Below are positions 15,912 through 24,861 of a stretch of DNA of 64,000 nucleotides, piece by piece. A program made the position numbers and the translations under genes. The notes beneath the pieces are model-generated. The model did no database searches and was not told the DNA's origin. It saw only the letters and a program-made list of their open reading frames with translations. The DNA is from Lachnospiraceae bacterium AC2028 (GTDB taxonomy: Bacteria; Bacillota; Clostridia; Lachnospirales; Lachnospiraceae), in NCBI GenBank assembly GCA_000702685.1, contig JNJD01000007.1, forward strand, positions 310,001-374,000, in the 5' to 3' direction. Every line of letters begins with the position of its first letter. Position 1 is the first letter of the stretch.

Positions 15912-17879
15912 TCATGATGCCATCATCGATTTCCTGCAGAATTCTATGAACTCCTGTTCAGGCATCGGGCGAGCATAGTAGAATCCCTGGATGTATTCGC
16001 ATCCCATCTCGCTGAACCACTCGGCCTTTTCCTTGTCCTCCACGCCTTCGACTACGATCTCGGCTCCGAGGCTCTTGAGCAGGCTTATGGTCTGACGTAC
16101 TATCTCATAGCTTCTGGAATCACCGAGTCCGTCGACCAGTGATTTATCCAGCTTGATTATCCTGTAAGGGAAGCTCATTACACGGCTTAGATTCGAATAA
16201 CCCGAACCGTAATCATCCAGTGAGAATCCGTTTCCGTTTCCGGATATATCGCTCATCGTCCTGAGCACGGCATCGGCAAGATATTCGGACGCGGTCTCGG
16301 TTATCTCGAAATTGATCCTGTCCGGAGTGATCTTATATTCATCAAGGATCTCCTGGATCTTGGATGCCATATTGGACTGCATGCACTGAACGACCGAAAG
16401 ATTGACTTCCACGAATCTGATGCCCGACTGCATCAGGTCGCTTTCGGAAATAAACCTGCACACATCCTTAATGACGAATTCACCTATCTGAAGAATGCTT
16501 CCGCTCTTTTCCGCAGCGGGAATAAACAGTGCGGGTGATATGAATCCGAGCTGTTCATCATGAAGTCTTATCAGCGCTTCCGCAGAAACGAACTTTCCGT
16601 CCCTCGTCGAATAGATCGGCTGGTAATACATCTCGAACTTCTGATTCTTGATCGCATCGGATATTATCCTGTCGAGATTGTTCCTTACAACGAAATCCTT
16701 CTCAGGCGCCATCTCGGAATATCTGACATATTTGTTGAGAGGGATCGCATGATCGAATGTCTCGGATAATCTGATGAGCTGGCTTTCGGAATTGATCTCA
16801 TTGGGGATCACAACACCGCACATTGCAAAATCGAGCTTGAGCCTGATGCCGTCCACCACGAACAGATCCCTGAGCTGTGGAAGCACGGTATTTGCCGTAT
16901 CTTCGATACGGGTTATGTCATAATTACCTCTTATGACGAATGCGAACAGTCCGTTCTTAAGATAGAAGAGATTGACATCCAGTTTCTTGCCGATCCAGAG
17001 CATTTTATAGATACTGTCGGAAATATCCTTAAGAAGGGACAGGTACATTTCATACCCGAGAGCCGATCTTATCGATGTCAGATTCTGGAGTCTTCCAAAA
17101 ATGACAAAAGCGTCATCTCTCGAGCAGAATATATTGTTGATCGTGCGCCTGAATGCCGTATAAGACTTCGCACCGGTCTCCATGTCGAGATATTCTTCGG
17201 GGCTGATGACATAGAAGCTCAGGATAAGAACCGTGGTCGCATATCCGAAAACCTGCACGAGCATTTCGGGATGAATCGCCTGGATATTGAAGAATATGAT
17301 ATTGATCGGAAATACGACCATAAGAGCGGCGAACTTGACCTTTTCCAGCCGCTTTCTTACAAAGCAGATGACTGTATGAACAAATGCAAACAGTGCGTAA
17401 TAATATCCCAGCACAACCATGAGCCACATATGAGGCCCGCGCTGGTACAGGATATCGTATTCGCCTACTCTGGTATAGAAGAACAGTTCATGATTGAAGA
17501 AATTGAGAATTATAAGGACTGTGCTGACCAGTATCGGAACCCTGTACAGAATGGCAAGCCACGGGGTTGTCGTGATCTTCCTGTATGTGCCGGTCATTTT
17601 TCCGACCATGTAGATATACATGGCATAATTGACCATATTGAGAAGGGTGTATGTTCCGCACCATATCTCCCTGAAAACAGATGAATATGAAAGAGGCTTC
17701 AGCCAATATAACGGAGCAACGCGAAAGACATCTGCGATAGCAAGCACCAGCAGAAGAATGACATATCTGACGAATGCCCGGTTCTCCCTACCCCGGTACA
17801 TTCTTCTGAAAATGAGTGCGGTCAGCAGAGCAACAAGAATCACGATCGCCGCAAGATCCAGATTATAGATTCTATACAT
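15912..17879 (-). CDS. Seven-helix membrane protein with degenerate GGDEF and EAL phosphodiesterase domain
   Basis: Likely degrades cyclic di-GMP. The 655 residues contain about seven N-terminal hydrophobic helices (1-220), a middle GGDEF-like domain with no GGDEF motif (about 240-385), and a C-terminal EAL domain. The EAL catalytic set is intact: SAEALIRL, the Asn in VEVNLSVVQ, the Glu in FEITETA, DDYGSGYSN (DDFGTG position), the Lys in IKLDKSLV, EGVE and YIQGFYYARPM. AAGGAG precedes the ATG. It starts 43 bp after the pseudo-kinase-like hybrid protein and may be cotranscribed with it. The signal sensed by the membrane part is not readable. Confidence 0.88.
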   Translation of the reverse strand: MYRIYNLDLAAIVILVALLTALIFRRMYRGRENRAFVRYVILLLVLAIADVFRVAPLYWLKPLSYSSVFREIWCGTYTLLNMVNYAMYIYMVGKMTGTYRKITTTPWLAILYRVPILVSTVLIILNFFNHELFFYTRVGEYDILYQRGPHMWLMVVLGYYYALFAFVHTVICFVRKRLEKVKFAALMVVFPINIIFFNIQAIHPEMLVQVFGYATTVLILSFYVISPEEYLDMETGAKSYTAFRRTINNIFCSRDDAFVIFGRLQNLTSIRSALGYEMYLSLLKDISDSIYKMLWIGKKLDVNLFYLKNGLFAFVIRGNYDITRIEDTANTVLPQLRDLFVVDGIRLKLDFAMCGVVIPNEINSESQLIRLSETFDHAIPLNKYVRYSEMAPEKDFVVRNNLDRIISDAIKNQKFEMYYQPIYSTRDGKFVSAEALIRLHDEQLGFISPALFIPAAEKSGSILQIGEFVIKDVCRFISESDLMQSGIRFVEVNLSVVQCMQSNMASKIQEILDEYKITPDRINFEITETASEYLADAVLRTMSDISGNGNGFSLDDYGSGYSNLSRVMSFPYRIIKLDKSLVDGLGDSRSYEIVRQTISLLKSLGAEIVVEGVEDKEKAEWFSEMGCEYIQGFYYARPMPEQEFIEFCRKSMMAS

Positions 17880-17922
17880 CTACTCTCCTTATGATTCTCC
17901 CCCCAGGAATATTTTTACATAA

Positions 17923-19815
17923 TTACTGTTTTTTTTCAAGGATTAAGGAAGCATTCAGCTGCTTCATGACAGCTTCCTCAAGCCGTCTTCCGTTAACGGG
18001 TTTGGAAACAAAATCATCGAATCCCTGTCTGAGATATTCGTCCTTCGCGCCGGGAAGAGTATTTGCCGTGATCGCAATGAATGCGGTTGAAGCATTCTTG
18101 ACTCTTTCGATCTGCTTGGCACGCTTCATAGCCTCGACTCCGTCCATATCCGGCATGATATGATCCAGAAGAACGACATCGTAGCTGGTCCTGGTCAGCT
18201 CAGCAAGCATCTCCTCACCGCCGCTGACCTGTGCGGTCTGAACCTCGGTCTCTTTCAGGAGCATTGCTTCAAGAACCCTGTTGATATCATTGTCATCGAC
18301 AATAAGGATCCTGGCATTCGGTGCCTTGAAAAGAGGCCCTGTGCCGGTGCTCTCCTTGACCGCTTCATCGGGATTGCTGTCAATAAGGTCCGAATCCTCC
18401 GCGATCTTCTGAGGTATCCTGACGGTAAAAACGGAGCCTTTTTCCAATTTGCTCTCCGCCTTTATCTCACCGTTCATCATATCGGTAAGTCTGGCAACTA
18501 TGGACAGACCGAGTCCCACGCCTTCTCCGCTTCTGGAATGAGTATCACCTGCGCGGTCGAATGTTCCGAATATCTTATCAAGATCCTCTTCCCTGATACC
18601 TATTCCCGTATCGGATACACGGATCTCCATCATTATGTTTTTATCATCGATCTCCGCAGAACCGACATAAAGATTCACACTGCCCGAATTGGTATACTTG
18701 ATCGCATTTGTCATCAGATTGATCATTATCTGTCTGATGCGCACACAGTCACCCACAAGAATGTCCGGCACAAGAGAGCCGACATCGCAGCCTATCTTGA
18801 GGCCCTTTTCTTCGGACTTGAAAACAACGGATTTATATACTTCCCTTACAACGGTCGATACCTTATAGGGAGCGTTTACGATCTCCAGCTTTCCGGTTTC
18901 GATATCGGAATAATCGAGTATCTTGTTCAGGGTCTCCATCAGATTATTGCCGGCGGTTGCGATATCCCTTGCATATCCGCTGATATATTCGTCCCTGCTT
19001 TCCCTGAGGATCATCTCATCCATACCAAGCACGGTGTTCATGGGAGTTTTCAGTTCCCTTGATACAAAGGAAAGAAATTCGCTCTTAACATGCTTGGCCT
19101 TTTCCGCTTCTATCTTCGCCGAATCAAGTTCCGAAAGTGCTTCCTGAAGATACGCATAATCGGGCATCTCCACAAAGACAAGGATGATGGTCACTGCGAG
19201 GGCGCCAAAAAAGAATGTAAGGAGAACATTGGGGATTATCAGCGCCTGGATCAATGTACCTAATATTATGAATATAAATCCGGACAAAGAGAGCATCTCC
19301 CTGATGCCGAGATTTTTCCTGTGCGCGATTATGAAAAAGAATCCGCCGGTGATGAAATATGCAGCGGGAATATAAATGATGAAATGGAACGGTCCGGCAA
19401 GATATCTCATTTCGTCATCAATATAGAATATCCATCCCGTTTGTGTGTTGATCGCCAGAAGAGCCGCATAAGCAATGACAAAGAGAACATGGAATATCTT
19501 CATTACATTGTGGAACCTGGTCTTAACGCCTATGAAGGCAAGCGTATATTTCATATAAGCAAGGCCTACGTAACCTGCAACCATGAAATATAAGGAATTG
19601 AACAGAAGGGGAAGGGTTTTGCCGCCTGAAACGGACGCATCCAGGGAGACCGCACCGAGAACATCAAATATCAGCCCGAACAGAACGGCCACTTCCAATA
19701 TCAGAAACCTTTTGAATCTTTCGGTCCTTTTTCTGTGTGTCCAGAGAAGAACGGCGATCGATATCGAGATAAAAAATGCCGAAGCTATTTCATAAGAAAT
19801 ATTGTATTCATTCAT
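17923..19815 (-). CDS. Hybrid sensor histidine kinase-like protein lacking the phospho-acceptor His
   Basis: The 630 residues comprise seven N-terminal helices (1-220), a coiled linker, a HisKA-like helix pair, an HATPase domain (N-box TNAIKYTNSG; VSDTGIGIREED; GEGVGLGLSIV) and a receiver domain (ILIVDDNDINR, phospho-Asp in VVLLDHIMPDMDG, KPVNGR). In the H-box the usual SHEIRTP reads SRELKTP: Arg253 (codon 19057-19059) stands where His is expected. Either the protein is a pseudokinase or it acts by another route, for example as a phosphatase or allosteric partner of the nearby EAL protein. I took the ATG at 19815, with GGAGAA upstream, rather than 20 codons further out. Confidence 0.85.
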   Translation of the reverse strand: MNEYNISYEIASAFFISISIAVLLWTHRKRTERFKRFLILEVAVLFGLIFDVLGAVSLDASVSGGKTLPLLFNSLYFMVAGYVGLAYMKYTLAFIGVKTRFHNVMKIFHVLFVIAYAALLAINTQTGWIFYIDDEMRYLAGPFHFIIYIPAAYFITGGFFFIIAHRKNLGIREMLSLSGFIFIILGTLIQALIIPNVLLTFFFGALAVTIILVFVEMPDYAYLQEALSELDSAKIEAEKAKHVKSEFLSFVSRELKTPMNTVLGMDEMILRESRDEYISGYARDIATAGNNLMETLNKILDYSDIETGKLEIVNAPYKVSTVVREVYKSVVFKSEEKGLKIGCDVGSLVPDILVGDCVRIRQIMINLMTNAIKYTNSGSVNLYVGSAEIDDKNIMMEIRVSDTGIGIREEDLDKIFGTFDRAGDTHSRSGEGVGLGLSIVARLTDMMNGEIKAESKLEKGSVFTVRIPQKIAEDSDLIDSNPDEAVKESTGTGPLFKAPNARILIVDDNDINRVLEAMLLKETEVQTAQVSGGEEMLAELTRTSYDVVLLDHIMPDMDGVEAMKRAKQIERVKNASTAFIAITANTLPGAKDEYLRQGFDDFVSKPVNGRRLEEAVMKQLNASLILEKKQ

Positions 19816-19919
19816 ACGGATATTTTCTCCAAAAATGAATTTAAGAAAATGCTGCAAGTCCGAAATGCACAGCATATATATTATATACGAAAATTAACTT
19901 AACGGGCAAAAATATTAAG

Positions 19920-19954
19920 AAAAAACGGAAGGCGGCACGCGGCAGCCTTCCGTT
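19920..19954 (-). terminator. Intrinsic terminator of the AgcS gene
   Basis: On the minus strand AACGGAAGGC - loop - GCCTTCCGTT followed by T6, located 22 bp after the symporter stop. Confidence 0.85.
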
Positions 19955-19976
19955 ATCAATATATGTTCCCGTTTGA

Positions 19977-21464
19977 TCAGGCTTCGTCGTCAGTACGCTC
20001 TTCCTGCTCCTTCTGGATCTCGGGGATTGCGGAATACATGGGCTTTTCATCCTTACCCCTGATAACTCTGTCCACATAATTCTTCGTGATCTTCATTACC
20101 GTTCCGCTCAGCACGACAACGCCGATAAGGTTGGGCATTGCCATGAGTCCGTTGAATGTATCGGAAAGATCCCATGCAAGAGCAAGATCCATTGTTGCAC
20201 CGAATACTATGAAGACTACAAAAACGACCTTGTAAACGATCATTGCCTTGGTTCCGAACAGATACTCAAACGCCTTGCTTCCGTATACGCTCCAGCCGAG
20301 AACCGTTGAGAAAGCGAAGAGCGTTATCGCAAGTGCGATGAACCATCCTCCGGCAACGCCGAACGTTCCCTCGAAAGCTTCGGCAACAAGAGCGGTCTTT
20401 TCCTTCGTGGAGATCATAAGTCCGGTCTCAAGATCCATAACACCGGAAGTGAGAACGGCGAGAGCGGTAAGTGTGCATACAACGATGGTGTCGGCAAAAA
20501 CTTCGAAGATTCCCCACATACCCTGTCTGACAGGCTCTTTAACATTGGATGCGGAATGAACCATGACCGATGAACCGAGACCCGCTTCATTGGAGAAGAC
20601 GCCTCTCTTCATTCCCCAGGTCAGTGCGGTCTTGACGCCGTGTCCTACGATTCCGCCGCCTACTGCCTTAAGAGCAAATGCCCCCTTGAATATGGCGGCA
20701 AAAGCCTCTCCTACAACTCCGGCATGTGTAATGACGAGAATGAGGCAGCCGATGATATAAGCCACTGCCATAAAGGGAACCAGCTTTTCGGTCACGCTCG
20801 CGATCCTCTTGAGTCCGCCTACGATAACGAGAGCCGCAATAGCCATAAGGACCAGTCCGGTGGCAAGTGAAGGAATATGGAATACGGAATTCAGGTTTAC
20901 GGCGATAGAATTGATCTGGCTCATATTTCCTATTCCGAAGGAAGCGAGAACACAGAAAATGCTGAAGAGAACAGCAAGGATCGCACCTGCCTGCCTGCAT
21001 CCCTTCTTGCTTCCGAGTCCGTCCTTGAGATAATACATGGCGCCTCCGCACCATTCTCCCTCGGAATTTTTCCTTCTATAATAGATACCGAGAACATTCT
21101 CGGAATAGTTGGTCATCATACCGAAAAATGCAACTATCCACATCCAGAAGATCGCGCCGGGTCCGCCGGTAGCCAGAGCTGCGGCAACACCTGCAATATT
21201 ACCCGTTCCGATCGTAGCCGCAAGAGCGGTACACAGACTCTGGAACTGGCTTATCTGCTTATCGTGGCCGGGAGTATGCGCGGTAACATGTTTGTTTATG
21301 AAGATCCCGCCAAGAGTGTGCTTAAACCAGTGTCCTATATGGCTGACCTGGAAAAATCCCGTCAGGGCAGTCATAAGAATGCCGGTTCCGACAAGGAGCA
21401 CAAGCATAGGAAGTCCCCATACGAAGTTATTGACGGCCGAATTAACATTTTCAATCAGCTGCAC
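19977..21464 (-). CDS. Alanine or glycine:sodium symporter (AgcS/DagA family)
   Basis: Na+-coupled uptake of alanine/glycine across the membrane. The 495 residues form about eleven helices with family blocks: NFVWGLPMLVLLVGTGILMT, QFQSLCTALAATIGTGNIAGVA with the substrate-binding GTGN, GGPGAIFWMWIVAFFGMMTNYSE, and MKRGVFSNEAGLGSS. A GTG start is used, preceded by GAGAGGAG. The terminator of the mannan operon lies about 22 bp ahead of it, so it has its own transcription unit; a terminator follows. Substrate within the AgcS family cannot be resolved by eye. Confidence 0.92.
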   Translation of the reverse strand: MQLIENVNSAVNNFVWGLPMLVLLVGTGILMTALTGFFQVSHIGHWFKHTLGGIFINKHVTAHTPGHDKQISQFQSLCTALAATIGTGNIAGVAAALATGGPGAIFWMWIVAFFGMMTNYSENVLGIYYRRKNSEGEWCGGAMYYLKDGLGSKKGCRQAGAILAVLFSIFCVLASFGIGNMSQINSIAVNLNSVFHIPSLATGLVLMAIAALVIVGGLKRIASVTEKLVPFMAVAYIIGCLILVITHAGVVGEAFAAIFKGAFALKAVGGGIVGHGVKTALTWGMKRGVFSNEAGLGSSVMVHSASNVKEPVRQGMWGIFEVFADTIVVCTLTALAVLTSGVMDLETGLMISTKEKTALVAEAFEGTFGVAGGWFIALAITLFAFSTVLGWSVYGSKAFEYLFGTKAMIVYKVVFVVFIVFGATMDLALAWDLSDTFNGLMAMPNLIGVVVLSGTVMKITKNYVDRVIRGKDEKPMYSAIPEIQKEQEERTDDEA

Positions 21465-21485
21465 TTTTCTTCTCCTCTCAATCCT

Positions 21486-21521
21486 AAAAAAACAGACGCC
21501 AACATTTTCGGTGTCGGCGCC
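21486..21521 (-). terminator. Terminator at the end of the mannan/galactoside operon
   Basis: On the minus strand GGCGCCGACA pairs fully (three G-U) with TGTTGGCGTC across a 7-nt loop and is followed by TG and T7. It lies about 70 bp after the alpha-galactosidase stop. Confidence 0.75.
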
Positions 21522-21588
21522 TTTGTCAACATAGTTATTTTATGGGAAAAATCTCGGGAGCGCAAGTATTTTTAAAAACGGTACCGTA

Positions 21589-23883
21589 TCAGATCCGGTT
21601 GATCTCAAAAGTCAGCTGCGCGTAATCACCCGGGAGATTGGGCATGATAAGTCCCGCATTCATAAGACTGCTGCCATTAAGATTGCCGGGTGCAAGGCTT
21701 TCCCAGCTTGCTTTCTTGGCCCTGCTGCAATAAAAACTGTTTTCATCATCGCTTCCCACAAGCCCGATCTCATAAACAGCATCGGGATCAAGTCCCCTGA
21801 GACGGATGACCCTTCCCTTGCCTCCGGGATATGCCCTGCACTGGATATAGGTGACAAGTGCTCTGCTCTTATCCTTCATAACGCTCATCCATGCATCGTA
21901 ATATCCGCCTTCTTCGGCATTTTTTGCGATCCGGTAATAATCACCTTCTCTTATGATCTCATTATACCTGTGATAGATCGATACCTGCTCCGGTATTGCC
22001 TTTCTTTCCTCTTCGGGGATCTTCGTTATATCAAGTTCATATCCGAAGGTTCCGGAAAGCGCAACCGCGCCTCTCACATCAAAGGGCATCACTCTTCCTG
22101 TGACGTGATTTGGCGAAGCGGATACATGCGCGCCCATGGTGCTGAGCGGACAGATCATTGCGGTCCCCGCCTGTATGGAGAGTCTTTCAAATGCATCAGT
22201 ATCATCGGAACACCATACCTGAGGTGAATAAAAAAGCATTCCGCCGTCATATCTTCCGCCTCCGCTCGAGCAGTTTTCAAGAAGCAGATCGGGGAATTCC
22301 GTGATCAGCCTGTCCTGAAGGTCATATACTCCGAGGACATACAGATAGGAAAGTCTTCCGAGGGATTCCGCAGACAGTCCGCAGCTTCCGAGGTCGGTAA
22401 GAGCTCTGTTCATATCCCACTTCACATATGATATCTTCGCATTCCGGAGTACCTTTGCAACCGATTCATACACATGATCCCGGACCTCGGTCCTTGTTAT
22501 ATCAAGTATGTACTGGTTTCTCATTTTGCAGGGAACACGTCCCGGCGCGGCAACCGCCCAGTCGGGATGGGCACGGTAGAGATCGGAATCGGGAGATACC
22601 ATCTCCGGCTCGAACCAGATACCAAATTTTATTCCTATCTTTTCAAGTTCATCCGAAAGTCTTGTAAGTCCTCCGGGAAGCTTCTCTTCATTTACGATCC
22701 AGTCACCGAGTGATGAATTGTCATCATTTCTCTTTCCAAACCATCCGTCATCCATGACAAGCATTTCTATGCCGGACTCTTTGGCATCTCTTGCGATGTT
22801 CAGAAGTTTTTCCGTATCGAAATCAAAATAGGTCGCTTCCCAGTTATTGATGAGCACGGGTCTTTCCTTATGAAGATAGGGGCTTCTTATGAGATGATCG
22901 CGGAACAGATCGTGGAAGACATGGGTCATTCCGCCCAAACCTTCTTCCGTATATACAAGAACCGCCTCGGGCGACTGAAAGCTTTCACCCGGCTTAAGAT
23001 CCCATGTGAAATGTTCGGGATTTATCCCGATATAGCTTCTTGTCGTTTCGAACTGGTCCATTCCGCTTCCGCAGAGGAAATTGCCGGACCAGATAAGAGT
23101 CTGGGCATATACCCTGCCGTGCTCTTCATCGGTATTCTTTTCGGCAAGTGCGGAAAAAGGATAGAACTGATGCGATGTCACTCCCCTTGTGGAATAAACC
23201 TCGGTATTGCCTCGCTCAAGCGATCTTCTGTCGAGTCTCCTCTCCCTTGCCCAGCTTCCGGAAAGCGTTATGATATCCGGAGCTTTATTTCCGAATGTTC
23301 CCCCGTCAAGATCAAGACTGCTGCTGAGCAGCCTGTCAATAATGACAGTTCTGTCAGATTTGTTGACAAGCTTCACGCTCTTTAATATCGCATCCGAATC
23401 TTCGAAGATGCTGTATGAAAGAAATGCACTTACCCCGAGAACTTTTTCTTCAAGTTCTATCTCGAGAGTCTGTGCATTCTCGCCGAACGTGGCGGGAATC
23501 CTTATCTCCTTCCCGTCACACGCTGTGCCGTAAAGCTTTTCCTTGCCTGTGTATATCCTGTGTGAGACATAGGTGAATTGTGAAGCATCGTGTCCCTCGG
23601 CATCTCTCAGGCATACGGCCGGATTTCTGTAATCACCGACACCGGATGAAGGGAATTCCATTCTCGCCATATCAAGAAATCCTCCCCTGTCCCTCGAATT
23701 ATGCGAAGGAAGGAAAGGATATATCTTAGTCCTGAGAAGATATGTAAGGTCATCTTCCCCAACGGGATTTCCGTAATAAACATTGCAAAGGAAACCTTCG
23801 TCATCAACGATTGCAAGACACATTGAAGAGTGCGCCGTCTCTATGAAGAACAGCCTGTTTTTTTCGTCAAATCCGATTCCCAT
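21589..23883 (-). CDS. Alpha-galactosidase, GH36
   Basis: Removes alpha-1,6-galactosyl units from galactomannan or raffinose-family oligosaccharides. The 764 residues are full GH36 length: an N-terminal beta-supersandwich, a barrel, and a C-terminal sheet. Visible: LINNWEATYFDFD, LVMDDGWFGKRNDD, KLGIWFEPEMVS-like block, the nucleophile Asp in YVKWDMNR, LLENCSSGGGRYDGGMLFY and the acid/base Asp in WCSDDTDAFERL. No signal peptide, so it works on imported oligosaccharides. Last gene of the LacI-GH130-esterase-ManA-GH36 operon, which points to galactomannan side chains as natural substrate. Confidence 0.94.
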   Translation of the reverse strand: MGIGFDEKNRLFFIETAHSSMCLAIVDDEGFLCNVYYGNPVGEDDLTYLLRTKIYPFLPSHNSRDRGGFLDMARMEFPSSGVGDYRNPAVCLRDAEGHDASQFTYVSHRIYTGKEKLYGTACDGKEIRIPATFGENAQTLEIELEEKVLGVSAFLSYSIFEDSDAILKSVKLVNKSDRTVIIDRLLSSSLDLDGGTFGNKAPDIITLSGSWARERRLDRRSLERGNTEVYSTRGVTSHQFYPFSALAEKNTDEEHGRVYAQTLIWSGNFLCGSGMDQFETTRSYIGINPEHFTWDLKPGESFQSPEAVLVYTEEGLGGMTHVFHDLFRDHLIRSPYLHKERPVLINNWEATYFDFDTEKLLNIARDAKESGIEMLVMDDGWFGKRNDDNSSLGDWIVNEEKLPGGLTRLSDELEKIGIKFGIWFEPEMVSPDSDLYRAHPDWAVAAPGRVPCKMRNQYILDITRTEVRDHVYESVAKVLRNAKISYVKWDMNRALTDLGSCGLSAESLGRLSYLYVLGVYDLQDRLITEFPDLLLENCSSGGGRYDGGMLFYSPQVWCSDDTDAFERLSIQAGTAMICPLSTMGAHVSASPNHVTGRVMPFDVRGAVALSGTFGYELDITKIPEEERKAIPEQVSIYHRYNEIIREGDYYRIAKNAEEGGYYDAWMSVMKDKSRALVTYIQCRAYPGGKGRVIRLRGLDPDAVYEIGLVGSDDENSFYCSRAKKASWESLAPGNLNGSSLMNAGLIMPNLPGDYAQLTFEINRI

Positions 23884-23900
23884 TTATCTTCTCCAGAGTA

Positions 23901-24845
23901 TTAATTTTTTATATAGGAAATGATGAGTTCCATATCTCCGCTCATCACTATATTCTCCGCGCCTTCTGCGGTGATCAGCATATGGCTGCCCTTTCGGACA
24001 TCCGTATCGAACACCTTTCCGCTTCCTTCGATCACGCTTGCGTTCACAAATCCCACATCACACGCAAAGGAAAGATCTCCAGACACCCTGACCTTCGATA
24101 CGCGGTATCTGTCGCAATCCACCAGACAAGTTACGCCCGGATCGCATGCAGACGCATTTTTCACCACCATGTCATTCGCATCGGGAGAAGGAACGGTTAT
24201 GACATCCAGGCTCTTATCGATATGAAGCTCTCTCTTTTTGCCGTTCCTTATCCTGTCGTAATCGTAGAGCCTGTAAGTGATGTCGCTGGACTGCTGCGTT
24301 TCTAAAATACATACGCCTGCGGTGATCGAATGAATGGTTCCGGGATCTATCTGGATGACATCACCCTTTCTGACCTTCACCTTCCCGATGAGTTCATTCC
24401 ATCTGCCGTCATGTATCATCGAGCGGAGTTCATCCGCAGTCTTGGCATTATGTCCGATCACAAGCTCGGCATCCTCGGGGCAGTCGAGCACATACCAGCA
24501 TTCCTTTTTTCCGAGGGATCCGTTCTCGTGAACTCCTGCGTACTCATCATCCGGATGAACCTGAATGCTCAGATCTTCCCTGGCATCTATGATCTTAACC
24601 AGAAGCGGGAATCTGTCTCCGGATGCATTTCCGAACAGCTCTCTGTGCTCATTCCAGAGCTCGGATAATCTCTTCCCGTCATATTCTCCCCCGAGTGCGG
24701 TACTCTCTCCGACAGGATGTGCGGATATTCCCCAGCATTCACCTATGTCATCACCGGGTTCGTCATATCCGAATACCTCGCGAAGCTTTCTTCCGCCCCA
24801 GATGGTATGTGAAAAATACGGTTTTAAAAGAATGACTTTTTCCAA
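23901..24845 (-). CDS. manA: Mannose-6-phosphate isomerase, class I cupin type
   Basis: Converts mannose 6-phosphate to fructose 6-phosphate with Zn. The 314 residues match the short Firmicute ManA. Zn and active-site blocks: FPLLVKIIDAREDLSIQVHPDDEYA, KKECWYVLDC, QIDPGTIHSI and the late ILETQQSSDITYRLYDYDR. The start appears to be TTG at 24845 with AAAGGATC upstream, an uncommon codon; no better in-frame ATG exists nearby. It lies 16 bp after the SGNH esterase gene. In this operon it would feed mannose, released by GH130 phosphorolysis after phosphomutase action, into glycolysis. Confidence 0.93.
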   Translation of the reverse strand: MEKVILLKPYFSHTIWGGRKLREVFGYDEPGDDIGECWGISAHPVGESTALGGEYDGKRLSELWNEHRELFGNASGDRFPLLVKIIDAREDLSIQVHPDDEYAGVHENGSLGKKECWYVLDCPEDAELVIGHNAKTADELRSMIHDGRWNELIGKVKVRKGDVIQIDPGTIHSITAGVCILETQQSSDITYRLYDYDRIRNGKKRELHIDKSLDVITVPSPDANDMVVKNASACDPGVTCLVDCDRYRVSKVRVSGDLSFACDVGFVNASVIEGSGKVFDTDVRKGSHMLITAEGAENIVMSGDMELIISYIKN

Positions 24846-24861
24846 AATAAGATCCTTTCGG

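Noticed and set aside
18160-19062. 300-codon plus-strand open frame
   Set aside because: Antisense to the hybrid kinase gene; composition is that of a reversed coding strand.
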